Origin: Mercenaria mercenaria
Lineage: Eukaryota > Mollusca > Bivalvia > Venerida > Veneridae
Direction of reading: 5' to 3'
Length of the DNA: 64,000 nucleotides
Assembly: GCF_021730395.1 (NCBI RefSeq)
Contig: NC_069363.1
Location: 49,963,001-50,027,000 of the forward strand
Shown: positions 57,446 through 64,000 of the stretch, one piece after another
How positions within the stretch are numbered: the first letter of the stretch is position 1
How the letters are laid out: every line of letters starts with the position of its first letter
Translations under genes and position numbers: made by a program
Notes under the pieces: generated by a model
Seen by the model: the letters and a program-made list of their open reading frames with translations, nothing else
Databases searched by the model: none
What the model was told of the DNA's origin: nothing

Positions 57446-59929
57446 AGGCGTAGGTTCAAGCCTTCTGGGACAAAAAATGTTTTCCTTATTTTCCTTTTTT
57501 CTAGTAAGTTTTTACTTCTTTCAAGACTTATTATTGATTTCTTGTACAAAAATGGAAAAATATTAATCTTATAAGCGATTTCCTGAATTTACTACTTAAA
57601 CAGAAGGGGTAGAGTTACACATCTTTAAAAATATTTAATTACACGCGGTGAAAGTTCTCTATTTTGCTCTCATTCTTAGATTATATATTGTGGAAGAAAT
57701 TTAGGTAGGTTTTACGTCTGCCCTAAGGTTATTTTTAAATGGAGTATGCAAAATTCAAAACAGAAACACAGCATTCGACCTTATTTTTTTCAATGTTGAA
57801 ATATGAATTCTGTCTCATTAAATCCGTTTACTTGAGGCACCACAGAAAAAATGATATTTACATTTTTATTTTGTGTTTTATAATTGTTTACCAATAGTTT
57901 GATGTTACTTTTATTAAAATAAATGATAAAATGAGTTCTCTGCAAACGTTTTCGACACTTTGAAATTTGTCTCTACATAGGTTATAACACACTAAACAGT
58001 TGTTGTTCTTTATTCTATATATAATTGACCTATTTCCAATGACCGCAGCACACATCAGGACCCATTTTAATTTTTCGTAGCTTACATTTTCTTGAAGAAT
58101 ATTGTCAGTGCTAACATAAAATCAAAAGAAAAGTGGGGGTCATGTCAGATGTAAGAAAAATAATTTCAGTCAAACACACAAACTGCAAAATCAGCTAAAA
58201 AATGAGACCCCAAATTATACTGGTGGTGTATGATCTAAGTTTCCATGAAAAATTTTGTCATGTTGTTATTTCATTATGAAAATGTTACCTACATGTCAAG
58301 CATAGATCTGTCATGTGATTTTAGCAAAAGAAATGCAAAGAAAAATAAGGAAAATAGCTCTACAGAGCAAAAAAAACTGAGGACTATTTGTATCCGCCAT
58401 TATGCTACCATTTTTTCGCGCCATTTTTCTATTTAGTGTCTGTATGCCTGCTTGAGGAGATACCATAAGGGCGGTTTTGTTTGTAACAAACTCAGTTCGG
58501 TTTCAAACCGGTTTGCCAAACTTTCGATTTGTTTTGTAAAACTGGTTTTGATCTCGAAAAGGTTTGTGTCGTTTGTTTTCAAAAACCGCTAACCGGTTCG
58601 TCAAACCGACCAAACTGCCCCCGGAGGCGGTTTGTTCGGTTTGTTGTATCCGAAATTTATTGCAGTTCGAGAAATAATGACAGACCGTGTGAACCAAAAT
58701 GGAAACGGGTAAAGAAAAAATTAAGAATTGGTTCATTTCTGGTGAAATCCCATGGTAATCTTTATGCTCAGCCGAATTCATTTGTCAATAATTACTTCTA
58801 AAACATTCTCTTTGATTGGCATACATCTTTTTCATCAGTTTCTCTAACCATCGAAATATTCCATTCATTTCGTTCCAAGATTATTCGATCTCCAACAGTT
58901 CAATTTCCAATTACTGTTATAGAATAAAGTTTTAATTTATAGTAAATTGTCTGTTTCTGAAGGATAACATACATATGCAATATTTTGTATTTAAATAAAT
59001 TTTTTCGGCGACGCCGTCTAAATTCGTTTTCGTTACCTATGCCACGTGACTTCAGTTTGCAAATCAAACTACTTGTTAACGCATTATGGATAATTTATCA
59101 AAATGGAAGATTTATGCAACACTCAGCCTGATTGGACGAGAGTGTCAATTTCTTTCACTCTGTTGATTGTGCTACGCTGAGTGAAATGTAGACAAAGCGT
59201 TTATCCTAAATGACGCTGTTCACAGTTTTAAATCTAACTTTGGCTCAGTATATTTAGCAAGAATATTGATATATCTCAAAATGATAAGTAAGTTTAATAA
59301 ATATGATAACAACCTGTTCAAATACCAACATATATCAAATTAAAGAAAGAGCTGAATACGGTCTGCGTATCACATGAATAAGAGTGTGGTAAGAGTCTTT
59401 TATGTAGAGAAGTGCTTTTAAAAAGATTTTCCTTGTTACAATTGTCGTCTGTATATGAAAAGGTTTCTTGCTATTGTGACTTATTCAGATTGCATATTAA
59501 AATGAATACTTGTTTGCTTTGATATATTTGTTATAAATTATTTAACTGATTTATTATATATGAGTATGTTTCTTTTGTATGGTATGCAAATATTAAACTG
59601 AGTTGAAATCTGTTTTATTATATATATGCTATATAATGACTGAATCTCATTACACTGAAATGAAGGTACGCTGCATACAGTTTATCTATGTGATATGACT
59701 ACGGTCAAACTTTGCTTATGAAACGGAAATATTGAAATAGTTACAATTGTATGTTTTGCTTGACCTCCACTTTTTTATAGGTGTGACGTCATTGTCTAAA
59801 GATTCATGAATAGCGGATATGCATTTGTTAAAGCGGGATCAGTTGGCCTATTTTAGAAATAAATAAAAATAATAAATAAAAAATCCTTTAATTGTTTTTT
59901 TTCATGTATTCTAATCAAACTTGATTTGT

Positions 59930-60350
59930 AGCATCTTTATTAGGCCCGCAGCCAACTTTGTTCAGCTGGGACATTTAACCCCTTTTAGGGGCTGCTATAG
60001 TTAAAACTTGAAATGCCTTTATACAGCGTCTCATGAACTGCTTGGTGGATCTTTGTCATACTTGGTCTGGAGCATCATTATAAGGTCCTCTTCCAAATTT
60101 ATTTATATAGGAACTTGGGCCCTATTAGGGACCACTATAGCTAAAAGTAGATATGCCTTTCTTCGTATTAACCACTAAAATGTAATGGATTTTTATCAAA
60201 CTCGATGTGTAACAATATCGTAAGGTCTCCTGCTATTTTGTTACAAATGGGGATAGGGACCAATTTAGCTAAAAATATAAACACGTTTAATGACCTCTTC
60301 TCATGAACCGCTTCATAAATCTTCATCAAACTACTGCTGTAATAATTCGT
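59930..60350 (+). repeat. Degenerate tandem repeat, about three 128-140-bp units
   Basis: GGGGCTGCTATAGTTAAAAC, AGGGACCACTATAGCTAAAA and TAGGGACCAATTTAGCTAAA mark three units; AACTGCTTGGTGGATCTTTG, TAATGGATTTTTATCAAACT and ACCGCTTCATAAATCTTCAT are their matching second halves. Confidence 0.75.
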
Positions 60351-60914
60351 CTAAGGATAAACGAAACAAAATTGCAGCCCTACGAAACCTTAGCGAAAAA
60401 TTAAAAGACAATCATTTAAATTGTTAAAGTGCGGTGTTTAGTTTTGCAATTTGAAAAATGTTAGATGAAAGATGAATGTTAGATGAAAAATTCATAAACT
60501 TCTTTCCTTATTACAATTCGCCGACCATCATTTTTAAAGATATTTCTTGTTAATGTTTCTGTTGCTAAGCAAGGGATCACTTCTTGTAGTGTAAAGAAAC
60601 ACACTGACTTTTGTAAGTATTCTAGGTTCAAGTCCTACCAAGAAGCCCTATGCACATACACATCATTAGTATATAAATACATATGCAAAGCAGTTCTCTA
60701 GCCTGACTAAAAGATGCAGTTTTAAATTTTAAGAGCAAAATGCCAAAATGAGTTTTTTTTTCATGCATACAACTATTCATATCAATGAACATTTCATTTT
60801 CCAACTGAATTTTTATTTTTTTTATCCCTGACAAGATATTAATTGAAAATAAATTGACTGACAGAGGACCTGTTAACTTATGCAGAAAACTGGCCGGAAA
60901 ACACTGCAAAGTCA

Positions 60915-61060
60915 TAAATACTTGTGGGGAACTAATTTTCATGGATTTCATAGTTGTGTAATTAATTTCTAACAAGCCGATAAAATACCATCGTTTTTAT
61001 CTTCAAAAGTTGAATTCCATACATTCGTGTCCCCATGAAATAGCCATTTCAATATAGACA
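60915..61060. repeat. Diverged TTTCGTGG-type MITE remnant
   Basis: CTTGTGGGGAACTAATTTTC and TTCGTGTCCCCATGAAATAG resemble the subterminal motifs of the MITE at 28351-28917 in opposite orientations, but clear ends are lost. Confidence 0.35.
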
Positions 61061-61559
61061 AAGCAGTTATCAACAACAAAAATAAAATGACTATTAAGTC
61101 TGTAAAAAGAGGTCATCCTTTACCTTGTTGTCAAATGTTGTACAATCTATTACAATGCTAATTTCGGACACACGTTTGCACAACTTTGTTTCAACTGATA
61201 ATGCATTGTACTCCTGTTCCATACAAGATTCTTTTGTCTCATTTTCAAAGTCAAAAGGGAAACACTAACCAGCTACTGATTTCAAATATTTTTTTCAGAC
61301 TTTAATAATTGACTGATGTTTTCAGGGTAGGTATTATTATATGCAAATTGCTGAAGGTAAAGGTATGGTTCAGGTATTCAAAATGTGATTACTGCCTTAT
61401 CAAAGTGGCATGTACATCTAACAAATCCGATTAGGTCAAATATGATACCTACTTTCTAAAGATCAGTAACTACTCCCGCTCATATTACTCTAAATAGTAC
61501 AATAACATGAAGACATTTCATTTCACTTCTTCTTTTGTGACTTAAAATTAGTTGTCTTT

Positions 61560-62115
61560 CACTGCTGTGTGTTCGAAACCTTGCTTAGCGTGTAGAATTC
61601 TTTCATGAGTGGATTTTTAAGTAATCCAGCTGACTTAAAGGACAGTGGCTTAACCTAGCTGCCCGCCCATGCCTTATAATTTGTAAAAATGTATTTGTTT
61701 ATTAGGCAAATTTGAAAAAAAATGAAATTCTATAAGTGAAATATACTGGGAAGATAGAGCCGGAGTGGGCACTAGGCCCCGCTCTTTTCAAGTCAAAGTT
61801 GGCAAGGGACACTAAACCCCGCTCTTTTCATGTCAAAGTTGTTAATATGTTTTGAAAGTTTGATGACTTTGAAAAATATCAAATTAATTCATAGCCTGTC
61901 CATAAAGCTTTAAAAATATTACAACTAATTCATAGCCTGTCCATAAAGCTTTAAAAATATTACAACTCGGGTACACATTGAAAGAGATGGTAAGTAATTC
62001 TTACAATATGTAGGTTCCTGGCAAACTGGACAGAAAATGGGCCATATATGGCATTGAAAGTTGATATAAGACCTATAATTCTGTCAGTCTGACATTAAAC
62101 TTAACAAAAACAAAC
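61560..62115 (+). mobile_element. Decayed SINE interrupted by local duplications
   Basis: TGTGTGTTCGAAACCTTGCT (B-box region) and GTAATCCAGCTGACTTAAAG start a SINE body that resumes at about 62040 (GACCTATAATTCTGTCAG, GACATTAAACTTAACAAAAA). About 350 bp of unrelated DNA separates the halves, including two small tandem duplications. Confidence 0.55.
61765..61970 (+). repeat. Two small tandem duplications
   Basis: CCCCGCTCTTTTCAAGTCAA recurs about 42 bp on as CCCCGCTCTTTTCATGTCAA; TTCATAGCCTGTCCATAAAG recurs exactly near 61929, about 41 bp after the first. Confidence 0.8.
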
Positions 62116-62662
62116 ATTTGTATTCACTCATTTGGTCTAATGGCTTATGTTGTTGAGTGCAAAAGGCAGTGACTCAATTGTCTTTTGCTATATACACATG
62201 TTAAATAGTGTCGGCACATGAGGAGTAGTAATAGTAGTACATGTTATTTAATATGTTTGGCTCTTAGATACAAAATCTGTCGTTTATCTCCATTTAGAAT
62301 AAATTTAATCACCAGTTTTTCTAGATTCGCCATTATGTTCATACAAAGAGCTATAAAAATGTATTTTATACTTCTTTGGTTCATACAAACCGCCTGTTTG
62401 TTCAAGAACTCATTTTAACAGAAACCAGTTTAAGTTTGTCATTACTTTTTATCCAAACCAAAACCTAAAACCCAAACCGGATTCTCTTGCAAACAAAAGC
62501 GCCCTAAGTTATACAAAATTTATAAAAAAAAAAAACGGCACGGTAAAAGTTTTTTAAAAATTGCGAAATAGTGCAAAACACGGTTACCTTTCAAAATATA
62601 CCAAGCAAAGGCCATTTTCATGATTTTGTAAACATATTACTATTAGTGATCTAATACCTTGA

Positions 62663-63390
62663 CTAACAGCACAAAACATGCACACAATTTATAAAATGGC
62701 TACCCTGATTCTGCTCATAAGGGAAGTGCAATACTCCGACTCGCTACATGTAAGACCGTCCGTGCCCAAAATTTCCGCATCTAAGTTAGGAGGCATTAAA
62801 CAGTTTCCAGCTGTTGGTGTCGAATTGGCAAATAAGAGGCAATTTACATATTGAAGTGGATATTTAAAGTTTAAAATAATAATAATTGCTAGAATTGAAG
62901 TTTCAGCGCCTAGAATTGAGTTTCACTTATTTAAAGAAAATCAGTCGAGTAGCCTTGATCTTGATAGTATGACGTAATGACTTGCAGGTGCGTATGCATG
63001 CTTCCTCTGAGCTAGCTTAAAGTGGGGATGTCATTTTAGCAGGGGCCTCAGGAAAACTGGAATAGTGAAAAAACGGCACAGATGGCACATATATTTGAGC
63101 TTATTTTCAGATTTTACAGTATTACCGGAGTATGGAACAGTGTAGCAGTTGGGGCTATCATTTGCAGGGAATTTTCTACAGCTATTTGAAAATTGGCAAA
63201 TTTGGCTTTTTTCCGCGATCGGGAGAGCACAAAATTCAGGTCTTGTAAACAGAAAACTAGATATTAGAAATGTATTGCAGATGGTTTTGTAACGATAGAC
63301 ATACAGTGATGTTAATGTTGCAATATCTTTATTTCAGGTGTGTAGTTACAGACTTTTGTGTGAGGTTTTGAAAGTTGGGTAGGCGACTAT
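62663..63390. other. Non-coding stretch
   Basis: No gene recognised. Confidence 0.4.
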
Positions 63391-63875
63391 AGGAATAAGA
63401 TCAGTAATTCAGTCGAAAATGTGCTTCCGTGGTGTAGTCGAAAGAAGTTCATAATAAATAGATCCTAATTTTCCCATTTTTTGCGCAAACTCGCGTAGAA
63501 CGAGTGTGTTAATCATCATTTTTCACTACTAGAATACATTCTGCATGAAAAGAGACGGTTTTCATGTTCATACACCCCACATGGCAAGTTTCGCAGATCG
63601 AAACCGGAAGTAGGTGTTTATTACGCGGACGAGAGCAAATATGCGCCATTTTTAGGGTAGTAGACCACAACTGACTGTCATTTCACTAGGAACTACATAA
63701 CCCCCTATTTTCTTTTCATTTTTTCGTTAATTTGTGATAGAACTTTCATGAAAAATAGGTGTAGGAAAAAGTGATTTTCTCTAAAGATACGTAAAGACGA
63801 CATGAAGTTGTCGTTTTTTATATAAAAAAAGAATGATTTGAATTACTGACCTTTAACCTATAGGCCGAAAAGCTC
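63391..63875. repeat. 480-bp dispersed repeat, copy 2
   Basis: Direct copy of 52555-53035, from AGGAATAAGATCAGTAATTC to AATTACTGACCTTTAACC. The sequence on either side differs between copies, so these are close to the true ends. Confidence 0.8.
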
Positions 63876-64000
63876 AGAAAAATGTTTCCTGCCTCCTTAC
63901 ATCTCTGTTGACGACAGCGACGATCGTAATATATTCGTCCGTATTTTACCGATGTCCGTATTTCTCCGGATTTTACTATATTTTCCCTAGTGTTTCCCCT

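Larger units (their letters stand above)
58469..62504. mobile_element. PIF/Harbinger-like element (4.0 kb), no transposase recognised
   Basis: Ends GGGCGGTTTTGTTTGTAAC and TTGCAAACAAAAGCGCCC are inverted and flanked by TAA on both sides (58466-58468 and 62505-62507). The empty site is visible in the sister element at about 25028 (ATACCATAAATTATAC). A 3-bp TAA/TTA duplication with GGGC-type ends fits PIF/Harbinger. Subterminal CGGTTTG/CAAACCG motifs are dense at 58494-58640. The longest interior frame (115 residues) has no recognised domain. Confidence 0.8.
57325..62658. mobile_element. TTAA-flanked DNA transposon, copy 2, enlarged by nested insertions
   Basis: Ends GGTATTAGATCACTAATAG and CTATTAGTGATCTAATACC are inverted; flanks TTAA (57321-57324) and TTGA (62659-62662, one change). 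Its first ~0.65 kb and last ~0.15 kb match the 795-bp copy at 24373-25167. An extra ~475 bp (about 57977-58452) and a 4-kb Harbinger-like element (58469-62504) account for the rest. No transposase recognised. Confidence 0.85.

Overview
The window is animal genomic DNA, AT-rich and dense in repeats, most probably from a bivalve mollusc. The evidence is a local family of secreted coiled-coil plus C1q-domain genes (the sort of lineage-expanded C1q family known in bivalves), tRNA-derived SINEs ending in a GTTAAACCCAACAAAATAAA-type tail, and several molluscan-looking MITEs. There are no bacterial-style operons. The clade call is inference; a venerid-type clam would fit.

Coding content is almost entirely C1q-like. 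Six C1q loci are visible: A (445-2196, +), B (21883-23147, +), C (8435-6849, -), D (51697-50003, -), a broken locus E (11783-18640, +) and a fragment F (about 42515-42240, -). The intact plan is two exons joined by a phase-1 intron: exon 1 encodes a signal peptide and a short coiled coil, exon 2 the whole globular C1q domain. C and D are intact, 202 residues each and about 90% identical over the C1q exon. A and B are a recent pair about 21.4 kb apart carrying complementary lesions: A has lost its splice donor, B has one extra base in the coil.

Layout: 1-11.5 kb holds genes A and C, SINEs, hairpin MITEs and a 0.93-kb palindrome built from C1q intron sequence. 11.8-18.6 kb is broken locus E, its intron filled by a 5.5-kb foldback element (FB1) whose arms are tandem ~180/360-bp units carrying perfect AGGTCAAAGGTCA motifs. 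21.5-23.2 kb is gene B. 24-26 kb is a LINE with a TTAA-flanked DNA transposon inside. 29.67-42.08 kb is a 12.4-kb foldback element (FB2) with arms of AGCCAGAGTTC repeats and an exact 9-bp target duplication; nested in it are a third inverted element (FB3, 22-bp units), an LTR retroelement fossil without recognisable gag-pol, a Tc1-like relic, SINEs, a MITE and a LINE piece. 43.6-54 kb is a second copy of the 4.9-9.5 kb block, including gene D, enlarged by a 1,085-bp tandem duplication and by a fourth foldback element (FB4, 21-bp units) whose empty site is preserved in the first copy. 55.5-56.2 kb is a LINE endonuclease fragment. 57.3-62.7 kb is a second TTAA-flanked transposon with a 4-kb TAA-flanked Harbinger-like element nested inside.

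The most interesting theme is the repeated occurrence of one architecture, long inverted arms each made of a tandem minisatellite, with four unrelated repeat units in 64 kb, resembling Drosophila Foldback and sea-urchin TU elements. No transposase that could move them was recognised.
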